Below are positions 46,219-54,456 of a stretch of DNA of 64,000 bases, piece after piece (within the stretch, counting starts at the first letter, position 1; every line of letters begins with the position of its first letter). The notes beneath the pieces were generated by a model. That model did no database searches. It saw only the letters and a program-made list of their open reading frames with translations, and had not been told where the DNA came from. The translations under genes and the position numbers were made by a program. Source of the stretch: VRUE01 sp963837695 (GTDB lineage Bacteria > Actinomycetota > Thermoleophilia > Solirubrobacterales > 70-9); the NCBI GenBank assembly GCA_963837695.1, contig CAWINZ010000005.1, positions 806,001 to 870,000 of the forward strand, read 5' to 3'.

Positions 46219-47076
46219 TCAACCTCCGCCAGCCGCGTCGATCTCCGTGATGAAGCCTTGGACCCGTGACGCGGCCTCTTCGACATCTTCCACCGGGAAC
46301 GCCTCCTCCTCGGCGATGGTCCGGTAGGTCTCGGCCCAGCTCGGGTAGACGGTCAACTCCGGTGGCCAGGGATGCTTCGCCCGGTTGGCGAAGATGGCCT
46401 CGCAAGCCTCGCGAACTCGGCCCAGGCTCGCCGGCTCCAGCAGATCGCGGGCCAGAAGCAGGTCCATCAGGTCATGCACTCGCTCGTTCTCCTGACCGTC
46501 GAAGACCTCGGTGCAGGCATGGAGCTTCTGGGCGATCAGATACGGCAATCCGACAACGCTGATCTGGCCTGGGGACTCGAGGCCGAACTGGCCGATGTCG
46601 AACGGCTCAACCCGATCGATGTCGAGGACGTCTTCGACCTCCACCGGGGCGACCTCGAGTTGGACCTTGCCCCAACGTTTGCCTTTGAAGTCGATGATGA
46701 CGTTGACGCGGAAGGTGTTGGTGCCGCGAATCTGATCGGGCTCGTCGCGGGAGTAGGACATGTCGTCGATGTCCTCCGCGAGTGCCTCATCAAGGGAACC
46801 GAGCCAATGCTCGAACGTGCCGCGGTAGACGGTGTCCAGATCCTTCGTCGTCCTTGCTCGCATCTTCAGGCGAAGCTCCATTGAGAGGCCGCCCTTGACC
46901 AGAAAGAGCGGGTTGCCCTCCTCGTCGAGCGAGCGATCGAGCGGAAGGGCGACGAGCATGAACGACACGGCGCGGCGGACGCGGGACTGTGGCAGCTCCT
47001 CCTGGTCGGCGTAGTGGCGAATCCAGTCCTGTAGGACTCGCCAACTTCGAGGCTTCTTCTGCTTTGGGAAGCTCAC
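46219..47076 (-). CDS. abiEii: AbiEii-type nucleotidyltransferase toxin (module A, left)
   Basis: The protein has 285 residues. The nucleotidyltransferase core shows LVKGGLSMELRL and RARTTKDLDTVYRG (the GGxSL and [K/R]DLD motifs), with later VGLPYLIAQKLHA and RVHDLMDLLLA. Type IV AbiEii toxins modify tRNA or other substrates by NTP transfer. It overlaps its antitoxin by 4 nt. In module B the equivalent gene has been cut down to a few codons. Confidence 0.87.
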   Translation of the reverse strand: MSFPKQKKPRSWRVLQDWIRHYADQEELPQSRVRRAVSFMLVALPLDRSLDEEGNPLFLVKGGLSMELRLKMRARTTKDLDTVYRGTFEHWLGSLDEALAEDIDDMSYSRDEPDQIRGTNTFRVNVIIDFKGKRWGKVQLEVAPVEVEDVLDIDRVEPFDIGQFGLESPGQISVVGLPYLIAQKLHACTEVFDGQENERVHDLMDLLLARDLLEPASLGRVREACEAIFANRAKHPWPPELTVYPSWAETYRTIAEEEAFPVEDVEEAASRVQGFITEIDAAGGG

Positions 47077-47636
47077 CGCCGGCCCCTGGCAGCGAGCATC
47101 TTGCGAAGCCGCCTCAGCTGTGGGCCACGCACCTGGCCGCGGCGCCGGGCCGTGTCGATCGCCTGGCGCAACAGGTCCGTCCGGACCGCGGTTTCGATGC
47201 CCTCGGCGATCGCGCGATAGGGCGTGACGATAGGGATGCCTTCGTAGAAGGCCCGCTCGTCCTTTTCGAGATCGCCTTGATGGATTCGGTAGAGCTTCGG
47301 CACTAGCTTCTGAAGCCTGTACGCGGTCGGGATCGTGATGTGGATCTGGGGTGGGTTGATGTCGCAGAGCTCGTGCAGATCAAGGGCCGTGTCGTGGGAG
47401 AGGGTTCCGCGCCGATCCGCCCACAACGTCGCCTCGGCCAGCTGCCCGAGTTCAGGATTGGAATCGAGGAGCGGGAAGCGATAGACGCCCCGAGCAACCC
47501 GCTCGATCGTCCCCCGGCGCTCCATGTCGACGAGCCGATGAGGGTCGACCCCGGCCTCTCGGGCATCGGCAGGGGTGACCAGGCCCTGCTGCTCGGCAGC
47601 GATCGTCGCGAGCATGTTGTAGTTCCGCCCAGGCAT
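47073..47636 (-). CDS. abiEi: AbiEi-type antitoxin (module A, left)
   Basis: The protein has 187 residues. A winged-helix N-terminus (GLVTPADAREAGVDPHRLVDMERRGTIERVARGVYRF) and a C-terminal domain (SHDTALDLHELCDI, VTPYRAIAEGIET) are typical of AbiEi/type IV antitoxins. It represses its own operon. The module B homologue at 53708-54265 is about 85 percent identical by eye. Confidence 0.88.
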   Translation of the reverse strand: MPGRNYNMLATIAAEQQGLVTPADAREAGVDPHRLVDMERRGTIERVARGVYRFPLLDSNPELGQLAEATLWADRRGTLSHDTALDLHELCDINPPQIHITIPTAYRLQKLVPKLYRIHQGDLEKDERAFYEGIPIVTPYRAIAEGIETAVRTDLLRQAIDTARRRGQVRGPQLRRLRKMLAARGRR

Positions 47637-47653
47637 GGATCTTTTTTAAAACA

Positions 47654-47726
47654 TTGCATTTTGCAACTTAACCAGCGCACCGACCTTAGCACGGTGCGGC
47701 GATGATTAAGTTGCATTTTGCAACTT
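47654..47726. promoter_or_regulatory. Operators between divergent AbiE pairs (module A)
   Basis: Two related dyads: TTGC-ATTTT-GCAA (47654-47666) and a longer perfect AAGTTGC-ATTTT-GCAACTT (47708-47726). Both reappear at matching positions in module B. A third site next to the right-hand ATG is degenerate here: ATAGCT near 47809 but ATTTAT instead of AGCTAT near 47822. Confidence 0.7.
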
Positions 47727-47825
47727 TTCAAACCAACCCACAGATTGTCGGCGGCCGGCTGGCGTTTGATGAGATAGATCTGCACCGGCACTTATGTCGC
47801 CGAAAACTATAGCTATGCTTTATTT

Positions 47826-48428
47826 ATGTCTGACATACAGACTCCGAATGCCGTCGCCCTGAATCAAGTCTCCTACGGTCAGGATGGCTACTTCACTTCG
47901 CGGCAGGCGGGCGACGCGGGCTTCAGTCCGCAGCTGCTTGCCCACCACGTTCGGTCCGGGAGATACGAGCACATTCGTCGCGGTCTGTACCGGCTGCGCG
48001 GCTACCCGGGTTCCCCCCACGAGGAGGTGCGGGTGAAGTGGCTTGCGGTCGGTGCTGAGCGAGCCGTCGTCTCCCACGAGAGCGCTCTCGACCTTCACGA
48101 ACTCTCGGACGTGATCCCGAACAGTGTGCATCTCCTGGTCGATCGCGACGATCGTGGGATCAGGAGGCTTCAGGGGGTGACCCTGCACACGACGACGAAA
48201 GCACTCGAGCCGTCCGAAGTCGTGTCCCGCGAAGGCATCCGCGTTACCGACCCGGTGCGCTCGATCCTCGACGCAGCCGCCGCCGGAACGGCCCCCGAGC
48301 AGATCGAGATGGCCGCGCGCCAAGCGCTACACGAAGGTCTGACGACCCGCCGTTCGCTTTTCGCTCGAGCCGATCAGCGTGGAGGTCGCGTCGCCGAGCT
48401 AGTCCACGGCGCAGTCGACCAAGATTGA
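47826..48428 (+). CDS. abiEi: AbiEi-type antitoxin (module A, right; toxin lost)
   Basis: The protein has 200 residues: DGYFTSRQAGDAGFSPQLLAHH winged helix, GRYEHIRRGLYRL, SHESALDLHELSDV and VTDPVRSILDAAAAG. It is about 90 percent identical by eye to the module B gene at 54455. The toxin that should follow is reduced to its first codons, so this antitoxin is orphaned. Confidence 0.87.
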   Translation: MSDIQTPNAVALNQVSYGQDGYFTSRQAGDAGFSPQLLAHHVRSGRYEHIRRGLYRLRGYPGSPHEEVRVKWLAVGAERAVVSHESALDLHELSDVIPNSVHLLVDRDDRGIRRLQGVTLHTTTKALEPSEVVSREGIRVTDPVRSILDAAAAGTAPEQIEMAARQALHEGLTTRRSLFARADQRGGRVAELVHGAVDQD

Positions 48429-48433
48429 CAGCC

Positions 48434-48463
48434 GTGAAATACGAAACGGCAGAGGCGTTGGGA
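48434..48463 (+). pseudogene. AbiEii remnant (module A, right)
   Basis: GTGAAATACGAAACGGCAGA corresponds to the first codons of the intact abiEii at 55063 (KYETPEAF). Homology ends after about nine codons, where the tail of a YdeI-family gene in opposite orientation begins. The rest of the toxin is deleted. Confidence 0.75.
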
Positions 48464-48464
48464 A

Positions 48465-49035
48465 TCAGGGGTGGATCTTCTCGCCGCGCTCGAGCATGGC
48501 GACGAACTTGCGCAGCCGCCGCTCGCGCGTCTCCGGCTTCTTCGCGTCACCGAGGCGGTAGACGATCGCGTAGCGGTTGGCACTGTCGAGCTCGGCGAAG
48601 AACTCGGCCGCGGCGGGATTGGCGTCGAGCTCGCGCTGTAGGTCGCCCGGCACCTCCGCCGTGCGCTGGCCCTCGTAGGCGGCCTCCCAGCGACCATCGG
48701 CTTTGGCCGCTTCGACCTCGGTCAGCCCCGCCGGCCGCAAGCAGTGCTTCGGCCTTCCCGCGGTTGATCTTCGACCAGCGGCCGCCGGGACGGCGCGGCG
48801 TGAACCGCTGCAGGAAGTGGCGCTCGTCGAGGCCGCGCTTCTGGCTGTCGATCCAGCCGAAGCAGAGCGCCAGCTCCAGCGCCTCGGCATAGGTGACGCT
48901 CGGCGGCTCGGTCCCCTTCTTGGCGATCTTCAGCCAGAGCCCCCGAGACTTGGCATGGCTCTCCTCCAGCCAGGCCTCGAGCTCGGCCGGCGTGGCGAAG
49001 AGCAGGATCGGCAGCTCGTCAGGCATCGGCGGCAT
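48465..49035 (-). pseudogene. YdeI/OmdA-family gene, frameshifted
   Basis: The N-terminal frame reads ILLFATPAELEAWLEESHA, SVTYAEALELALCFGWIDSQ and RPGGRWSKINRGKAEALL. Near 48745 it breaks, and the continuation (RPAGLTEVEAAKADGRWEAA, ELDSANRYAIVYRLGDAKKP, ending ERGEKIHP) is in another frame. A short non-triplet deletion explains both halves. The family is linked to bacteriocin and polymyxin resistance. The deletion edge of AbiE module A abuts its 3' end. Confidence 0.75.
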
Positions 49036-49058
49036 TCTCGCTCCCAGCGTTCGCCGGT

Positions 49059-49952
49059 TCAGCTCCCGGTCGGTGCCCTGAACTTTTGAGCGACGTTTGG
49101 ATCGCCATTGGGATCCTGAATCAGCCCGCCGCCGATCGTAACTTTCGCCAGCGTGGCACCGCGAGGGGGCCGCGGGAGGCAGAGATCGTGCATGTTGTCG
49201 GCGTTGGCCGAGCTCGGGTGATCGTGGAGATCGGCAACGTCGAGTGGGGCGAGCGCTACAGCCCTTCCGTTCGGCAGTTTGTAGATGGCACGGTAGGACG
49301 CGACAACCGCAGCGCCGACCTCGGCGCCCGTCGGGTAAGCCGTGAGCCCGTTGGACCACATCACGCGCACGAAGGTCTTGCCGACCGTGCAGCGGTTGCG
49401 GTCACCGCGGTAGATGGCGCGCGTGAGCGTCCACGCGTCCACGATGTACGGGCCTCCCGACAGCGGCTCCACCTTGGCTTTGGGCAAGGACGGAATCCGC
49501 CTCCACCGAATCGCTCCGGGAGCCCTGCCCTTCAGCGCGCCGACGACGCGAATCGCAACCGGCGTCGGGCCGCTCACCGAGTCCCCGAAGTCGCCGATCA
49601 GATTCACCGTCTGGGCCTCGTCCGACTCGTCCGGCGGGAACTGAAGCGCGCAGGTCGGGCTCGCGGGACTGCCATCGCTCCGCACAACCCGGAAGTCAGT
49701 GGTCTGAATCGACGAGCGACGGATGAACCAGCTGAAGGTGACAGGGATGTTGTCGAGACCCTGCGCGCCATTCGGACAGCCGACCGCGTTGTCGGTACCC
49801 CAGGACGCGCTCAGAATTCTCGGCTGCGTACGCGCGGCCGAACCGGCCCCGACGGCCGCCAGGGGGAACGCACAGACGAGGAGAACTGCGCCCAGCGCCG
49901 CGAAGGTATGTCCGAGCGGGCGACGCTTCGAGAGCGTCCCAGAGGCAAGCAT
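49059..49952 (-). CDS. Secreted protein of unknown function
   Basis: The protein has about 297 residues with a signal peptide (GHTFAALGAVLLVCAFPLAAVGAGSA). No family is recognised. The mature part is rich in beta-forming segments (NIPVTFSWFIRR, GPTPVAIRVVGALKG, RNRCTVGKTFVRVMW) and has scattered Cys that could form disulfides. The start is ATG 49952; the ORF extends upstream to 50003. Confidence 0.68.
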   Translation of the reverse strand: MLASGTLSKRRPLGHTFAALGAVLLVCAFPLAAVGAGSAARTQPRILSASWGTDNAVGCPNGAQGLDNIPVTFSWFIRRSSIQTTDFRVVRSDGSPASPTCALQFPPDESDEAQTVNLIGDFGDSVSGPTPVAIRVVGALKGRAPGAIRWRRIPSLPKAKVEPLSGGPYIVDAWTLTRAIYRGDRNRCTVGKTFVRVMWSNGLTAYPTGAEVGAAVVASYRAIYKLPNGRAVALAPLDVADLHDHPSSANADNMHDLCLPRPPRGATLAKVTIGGGLIQDPNGDPNVAQKFRAPTGS

Positions 49953-50184
49953 CCGGATGAGCGTAGTTGTTGACGACCAGCGCGGGCAGGCCAACTTGAC
50001 CACGGCGGGATTTAGCTGTCCCTGGGTTTGTCAGCGGCAACATCACCCACTTGGCCGCGGCCTGCTCACGGCGGGGAAACTGGAAGAGGAGGCCCGACGG
50101 CGCGGGCGCCCCGACGCGGTAAGCGCCGCCCTCGCGGCGGTGACCCCGTTGCCAACCCCTGTAGGCCTGCAAGCGTGACAGACG

Positions 50185-50212
50185 TTGTGAATTCACGTTA
50201 GACGTGTAAAGT
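50185..50212 (+). promoter_or_regulatory. Promoter and operator of the third AbiE pair
   Basis: TTGTGA (50185-50190), a 16-nt spacer and TAAAGT (50207-50212) form a promoter. The spacer carries the dyad CACGT-TAG-ACGTG (50194-50206), a likely AbiEi operator. The 180 bp further upstream holds nothing I recognise. Confidence 0.6.
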
Positions 50213-50227
50213 GCGTCCTGGAAACCA

Positions 50228-51019
50228 ATGTCACGCCTGTCGCTCAAACCCCTTGACGATCGTCTTGCCGTCGGCAGGGCTACGCTGACGAGCCGAGAGC
50301 TGCGGGAAGAATTGGGGATCTCCCCGAGCGCGGCATCCAATCTGCTCGCGCGGTGGCGCCGCGTGGGGCTGGTCGACCAGGTGGCCCGCGGTCGCTACGC
50401 GATCCGCCAGATAGGCCTCCTCGGTACGCGGGCCTCCTCGGAGGACGTGGCGCTCGCAGTCGCGGCGCTGGTCGACGGGCGCGCCCACAGGATCGCCTAT
50501 CACTCCGCGTTGGACTTCCACGGGCTCCTGACCCGACCCGTCCGCACCATCCAGATCGCCTCGCCGCATCGCCTCGCAAGCGCCGTGGCGAGTGGGCGCC
50601 CCCTTGAGGTCGTCTTCGAGCGGCCCGACACCGTCGAGCTCGGCACCGGGCCGGCCGGGTTCGGCGCTCTGGTCTCGGATCTGGAGCGGGCGCTGCTGGA
50701 CGCCGCCGCGCGGCCGGATCTCGTCGGCGGCTACCTCCCTATCGCCGAGGCGCTGGCCGCCTCCGCTCCTGACCCGACCCGCCTGCACGATCTTGCCGAG
50801 CAGCTGGGCGGCGGCCCGGCCCTGCGAAGGGTCGGGTCGCTTGCCGATCGCCTGGAGCTCGCCGGGCTCGCCGGGAAGCTGCAACCTCTGGCCCCACCCG
50901 GCTGGGACCTCGACTTGGATCCCGGGCTGCGCGAATCGAGTGCGGCGTTCCGGGACAGCCGGTGGCGTATCTGCTGGCCGGTCGACCCTCGGACGGTCGC
51001 AGAGGAAATCGCGCAGTGA
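50228..51019 (+). CDS. abiEi: AbiEi-like antitoxin (third AbiE pair)
   Basis: The protein has 263 residues. A winged helix (ATLTSRELREELGISPSAASNLLARWRRVGLVDQVARGRYAI) and the C-terminal antitoxin domain (AYHSALDFHGLLT, LVSDLERALLDAAARPDL) are typical of type IV antitoxins. The sequence is unrelated in detail to the duplicated AbiE modules. A GTGA overlap couples it to the toxin. Confidence 0.85.
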   Translation: MSRLSLKPLDDRLAVGRATLTSRELREELGISPSAASNLLARWRRVGLVDQVARGRYAIRQIGLLGTRASSEDVALAVAALVDGRAHRIAYHSALDFHGLLTRPVRTIQIASPHRLASAVASGRPLEVVFERPDTVELGTGPAGFGALVSDLERALLDAAARPDLVGGYLPIAEALAASAPDPTRLHDLAEQLGGGPALRRVGSLADRLELAGLAGKLQPLAPPGWDLDLDPGLRESSAAFRDSRWRICWPVDPRTVAEEIAQ

Positions 51020-51789
51020 TCCACCAGAACGCGATCAAGCGCCGGGCCGATGAGGACGGCCTGTCTGCCCCCGCGGTCGAGCGCGACTATGTCCTCGCAC
51101 ACGCTCTGACCGCAATCTCCGGGCGCGACCGGGAGCAGCAACTCGTCTTCAAGGGCGGGACCTCCCTCAGGTTCTGCCACCTCGAGGTCTATCGCTACTC
51201 GGCCGATCTGGACTTCAGCCTGACGGGTGTCCTTGATGTCGGGGGTGCGACCCGCATGATCGCCGAGGCGCTGGCCGAGTGCAGGGAGTGGGTCGGCCTT
51301 CCGCTGCTCGAGCTGGATGAGAGGACCCCGCCCCGCATTCAATACGTCGGTCCGCTCGGCTCCAAGCCGCGCTTCGTGAAGCTCGACCTGGCAGCCGACG
51401 AGCTCGTCGAAGAGACGGCGACCCTAGCGATCAGGCGTCGCTACGAAGATCAAAGGGAAGGCCGGTGCCGCGTCTACACGCTCGAGGAGATCGCCGCCGA
51501 GAAGCTGCGCTGCGTCATGCAGCGCCTGCAGTGCCGCGATCTCTACGACCTGTACGAGCTGCTCGTGGTGAACAGCGTCGATGCCGAGTCGATCTGGCCG
51601 CTGTTCGAACGCAAGGCGCGTCATCGCGACCGCGACCCCGGTCGCTTCGGCGAATCGTTCGCCGATCGCGTGCCGCGGTGGGAAGAGCGCTGGGACGGGG
51701 AGCTGATCGAGTACGTCGAATCGCCGCCGGAGTTCGACGGCGTATTGCGCGCTGTCAGGCGCGAGTTGCGCTTCGCTCTCGCGAATTGA
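51016..51789 (+). CDS. abiEii: AbiEii-like nucleotidyltransferase toxin (third AbiE pair)
   Basis: The protein has 257 residues and a GTG start overlapping the antitoxin stop. The nucleotidyltransferase core LVFKGGTSLRFCHLEVYRYS, SADLDFSLTG carries the GGTSL and DLDFS motifs. C-terminal helices (LEEIAAEKLRCVMQR, DLYDLYELL) complete the family pattern. It appears intact. Confidence 0.87.
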   Translation: MIHQNAIKRRADEDGLSAPAVERDYVLAHALTAISGRDREQQLVFKGGTSLRFCHLEVYRYSADLDFSLTGVLDVGGATRMIAEALAECREWVGLPLLELDERTPPRIQYVGPLGSKPRFVKLDLAADELVEETATLAIRRRYEDQREGRCRVYTLEEIAAEKLRCVMQRLQCRDLYDLYELLVVNSVDAESIWPLFERKARHRDRDPGRFGESFADRVPRWEERWDGELIEYVESPPEFDGVLRAVRRELRFALAN

Positions 51790-51912
51790 GTTGGGCCTAA
51801 CCGGACGGCATTTGAACCAAGCATTTCGCCGGACGGTCAACAGCCTCGCTGGTTGACGCTCGCGTCAAAGGCCCGATGGCGGTGAGCGGTCGGGCGCCGG
51901 TTGACTGTGACC

Positions 51913-51930
51913 CTTTACGTTAGAGTAAAG
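51913..51930 (+). promoter_or_regulatory. VapB operator
   Basis: CTTTAC-GTTAGA-GTAAAG is a perfect 6-bp dyad ending 2 nt before the vapB ATG. TTGACT upstream (51901-51906) is a plausible -35. Confidence 0.6.
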
Positions 51931-51932
51931 CC

Positions 51933-52151
51933 ATGCCACGCATCTCCAGCAAGCACCAGATCACCCTTCCGGTCGACAGCCTCGAGGCCGCTGGCCTGCG
52001 GCCGGGAGACGACGTGGTGATCGAGGCCGAGGGGGCAGACCGGATCGTCGTGCATCGGGCGGCACCAGATGTGGCGTCCGCGCTCGGCATCTTCGACGGC
52101 CTCTACGGCCGCGACTACCTCGAGAAGCTGCGCTCCGAAGAGCGCAGCTGA
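51933..52151 (+). CDS. vapB: AbrB-type antitoxin VapB
   Basis: The protein has 72 residues. The swapped-hairpin AbrB DNA-binding domain (ISSKHQITLPVDSLEAAGLRPGDDVVIEAEG) is followed by a toxin-binding tail (GIFDGLYGRDYLEKL). A PIN toxin follows 16 nt later. Confidence 0.88.
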   Translation: MPRISSKHQITLPVDSLEAAGLRPGDDVVIEAEGADRIVVHRAAPDVASALGIFDGLYGRDYLEKLRSEERS

Positions 52152-52167
52152 GAACGCCGACGTCTAC

Positions 52168-52575
52168 GTGGCAACCTGCGTTCTCGACACCGACATCGTG
52201 ATCGCAGCGCTCGACCGTGCCGACGCGCATCACGCCGCCGCCGCGGCAGCCTTCGAACGGCTCACCGTCGGGAAAACGGAGCTTGTGATCTGCACGGTCA
52301 ACTATGCCGAGGCTCTGGTGCGCCCGGCCGAGGACGAGCGCAGCCTTCGTGCCGCCGTCGACGCGATCGCGTCGCTTGGTATCCGCATGTCATCGCCCGA
52401 CGCCGCCCTGGCTCGCGTCGCGGCACGGCGTCGGGCCCTTGGCATCAGCCTTGCCGACGGCTTCGCGCTCGCGACCGCCGAGCGGGTGGGCGCCGACCTG
52501 GCCAGCTTCGACCAGCGGGTGCGTCGCGCGCTCAAGAGCATTGACGTGCGTCTCAGCTCGGCGTTGACGAACTGA
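52168..52575 (+). CDS. vapC: PIN-domain toxin VapC
   Basis: The protein has about 135 residues and starts with GTG. All PIN acids are visible: VLDTDIVIAALDRADAHH, VNYAEALVRP, ISLADGFALATA and LASFDQRVR. It should be an RNase paired with the upstream VapB. It ends 18 nt before a tRNA fragment. Confidence 0.85.
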   Translation: MATCVLDTDIVIAALDRADAHHAAAAAAFERLTVGKTELVICTVNYAEALVRPAEDERSLRAAVDAIASLGIRMSSPDAALARVAARRRALGISLADGFALATAERVGADLASFDQRVRRALKSIDVRLSSALTN

Positions 52576-52592
52576 GCAGAGACGCCGGCGAA

Positions 52593-52632
52593 TGGAGCTA
52601 GGCGGATTCGAACCGCCGACCTCCTGGGTGCG
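52593..52632 (-). tRNA. 3' half of a tRNA-Ala (CGC), attachment-site remnant
   Basis: Read on the minus strand, the sequence runs CGCACCCAGGAGGTC, then T arm GGCGG-TTCGAAT-CCGCC, then TAGCTCC-A. It starts at the anticodon CGC and ends at the discriminator. The 5' half (acceptor strand GGAGCTA, D arm) is absent. Such 3' halves are typical scars of elements integrated into tRNA genes. Confidence 0.65.
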
Positions 52633-52721
52633 ATGACTCGGCTCTGGTTGGGGATTCGGCGTTAGAAGGTGCGGATTAGCAGGGGGTTCGCGGACGCGGC
52701 CCAGAGTCGCCGTCGGCGCGG

Positions 52722-52743
52722 ATATGCGGCGATTAGCGGGGAT
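52722..52743 (+). repeat. 22-bp direct repeat, left copy
   Basis: Starts ATATGCGGCGATTAGCGG and is identical over 22 bp to 61602-61623. The flanking bases differ on both sides. It lies about 90 bp from the tRNA fragment and may be the left end of an 8.9-kb integrated unit. Confidence 0.75.
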
Positions 52744-52792
52744 TGTCGGCGTTTCGGGCACTCCTGGCGCCAAGTGCCTGGGGCCGGGCGGC

Positions 52793-53371
52793 CTACGCGA
52801 TCGACTTCACGATCTCGTCAAGCAAGCTCCGCATAGGTGCCTCGTCTCCTTGCATCGCCGCAACCGACGCGTCGGTATTGCGCTGTGGGTCGACCAGCTG
52901 CCAGTCGAGTTGAAAGCCGGCGTCGGCGGCGAGTTGGGCGAAGAAAGCGCGTTGCGCGCGCCCGTTGCCATCGCGAAACGGATGCAACGCATTTACATCG
53001 CCGAGGTAGTGGGCGAGTCGGTCGATGAAGGATTCGCGCCCGAGGCCGCGCAGCCAGTCCTCCTCAGCTAGCTTGCCGAAGATCTCCGCGCCGTAAGACT
53101 CGATGTGCTCTGGCAAGCAGAAGAGGTCGGTCTTCGCCAGGACCACCGTTCTCAGTTCGCCGGCCCACTCGTAGAGCCCGGCAAAGAGGTAGCCGTGAAA
53201 CGCCCGCAGGTGAGAGAGGTCGTACTTGCCGACGAGCGGATCGGAAGCGAGTTGCAGGCCGCGGAGATACGTAAGGCGGGTCTCAAACCTCTCAAGCTCG
53301 TCGCCGTCGCGGATGCCACGCATATTGCGCAGGACATCGGTGCCGGGGTAGACGTAGGGGTCGTCGCTCAC
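52793..53371 (-). CDS. fic: Fic-domain toxin (intact copy B)
   Basis: The protein has 192 residues. The Fic core carries NALHPFRDGNGRAQRAFFAQL, matching HPFx[D/E]GNGR. Upstream, LYEWAGELRTVVLAKTD is the flap region. Fic toxins AMPylate targets such as gyrase and topoisomerase IV. The VbhA-like antitoxin overlaps its start by 4 nt. Confidence 0.9.
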   Translation of the reverse strand: MSDDPYVYPGTDVLRNMRGIRDGDELERFETRLTYLRGLQLASDPLVGKYDLSHLRAFHGYLFAGLYEWAGELRTVVLAKTDLFCLPEHIESYGAEIFGKLAEEDWLRGLGRESFIDRLAHYLGDVNALHPFRDGNGRAQRAFFAQLAADAGFQLDWQLVDPQRNTDASVAAMQGDEAPMRSLLDEIVKSIA

Positions 53372-53586
53372 ACGCGCCGCGACGCACCATTCGCCGCTGC
53401 AGAGGCGAGCAAGCCCTCAAGTGGCTCGTCCGCAAGGAGGCGACGCTCCGCCTCACGCAGATCTGCGTCCGAGGCATCCCCCCTGACCCAGAGATCGGCG
53501 AGTTCGCGAACCGCACCGGTGGGCTCGAGGCCCTCGAGGCGGAGTGAGCCAGCAACGCTGGCTGCGATCTGAGCGCGATCGATCAC
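53368..53586 (-). CDS. VbhA-like Fic antitoxin (copy B)
   Basis: The protein has 72 residues with a GTG start. AASVAGSLRLEGLEPTG contains the inhibitory SLRLEG motif ([S/T]xxxE[G/N]). The remainder (ADLWVRGDASDADLREAERRLL) is nearly identical to copy A. It is paired with an intact fic gene. Confidence 0.83.
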   Translation of the reverse strand: MIDRAQIAASVAGSLRLEGLEPTGAVRELADLWVRGDASDADLREAERRLLADEPLEGLLASAAANGASRRV

Positions 53587-53651
53587 GACATCATTCTACC
53601 GGCGTGACGGGCCGGGATCGGACGGCGACAGGAATCTCTCGAAAACGCCCA

Positions 53652-53705
53652 TCAAGTGGGCGCTTGCGTGACATTGTTGTCGGCTGTCTGCTTCGGGACG
53701 CTCAC
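53652..53705 (-). pseudogene. AbiEii remnant (module B, left)
   Basis: GTGAGCGTCCCGAAGCAGA matches the start of the intact module A toxin gene (SFPKQK) in the same position after abiEi. Homology ends after six codons, and the frame runs into unrelated sequence and stops after 17 codons. The toxin body is deleted. Confidence 0.75.
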
Positions 53706-53707
53706 CG

Positions 53708-54265
53708 TCAGCCCCTGGCAGCGAGCATCTTGCGGAGCCGCCTCAGCTGCGGACCCCGAACCTGGCCGCGGCGCCGAGCCGTGTCGATCGCCTGGCGCAG
53801 GAGGTTCTCTCGGACGCCGGTTTCGATCCCCTCGGCAATCGCGCGATAGGGCGTGACGGTCGGGATGCCTTCGTAGAAGGTCCGCTCGTCCTTTTCGAGG
53901 TCTCCCCGGTGGACTCGGTAGAGCTTCGGCACCGGCTTCTGAAGCCTGTACGCGGGCGGGATCGTGATGTGGATCTGAGCAGGGTTGATGTCGCAAAGCT
54001 CGTGCAGATCGAGAGCCGTGTCGTGGGAGAGGGTGGCGCGTCGATTCGCCCAAAGGGTTGCCTCGGCCAGCTGGCCGACCTCCGCACTAGGTTCGAGGAG
54101 CGGGAAGCGATAGACGCCCCGAGTAACCCGCTCGATCGTCCCCCGGCGCTCCATGTCGACGAGGCGATGAGGATCGACCCCAGCCTCTCGGGCATCGGCG
54201 CTGGCGATCAAACCCTGCTGCTCCGCAGCGATCTTCGCGAGCCTGTTGTAGTTCCGTCCAGGCAT
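53708..54265 (-). CDS. abiEi: AbiEi-type antitoxin (module B, left; toxin lost)
   Basis: The protein has 185 residues: GLIASADAREAGVDPHRLVD, GTIERVTRGVYRF, SHDTALDLHELCDI and GQVRGPQLRRLRKMLAARG. It is a close paralogue of 47073-47636. Its own toxin is a remnant, so any regulation it exerts would be on itself or in trans. Confidence 0.87.
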   Translation of the reverse strand: MPGRNYNRLAKIAAEQQGLIASADAREAGVDPHRLVDMERRGTIERVTRGVYRFPLLEPSAEVGQLAEATLWANRRATLSHDTALDLHELCDINPAQIHITIPPAYRLQKPVPKLYRVHRGDLEKDERTFYEGIPTVTPYRAIAEGIETGVRENLLRQAIDTARRRGQVRGPQLRRLRKMLAARG

Positions 54266-54282
54266 AGCTCTTTCTTAAAACG

Positions 54283-54456
54283 TTGCTTTTTGCAACTTAA
54301 CTAGCGTACTGAGCTTAGCGCGGTGCGACGATGATTAAGTTGCATTTTGCAACTTTTCAAGGCAACCTACAGATGGTCGGCTGCCGGCTGGCGTTTGATG
54401 AGATAGATCTGCACCGGAACTTATGTCGCCGAAACCTATAGCTATACTTTAGCTAT
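54283..54456. promoter_or_regulatory. Operators between divergent AbiE pairs (module B)
   Basis: TTGC-TTTTT-GCAA (54283-54295) and AAGTTGC-ATTTT-GCAACTT (54337-54355) match module A. A third dyad, ATAGCT-ATACTTT-AGCTAT (54438-54456), overlaps the right-hand ATG. It is perfect here, where the right-hand toxin is intact. Confidence 0.7.
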
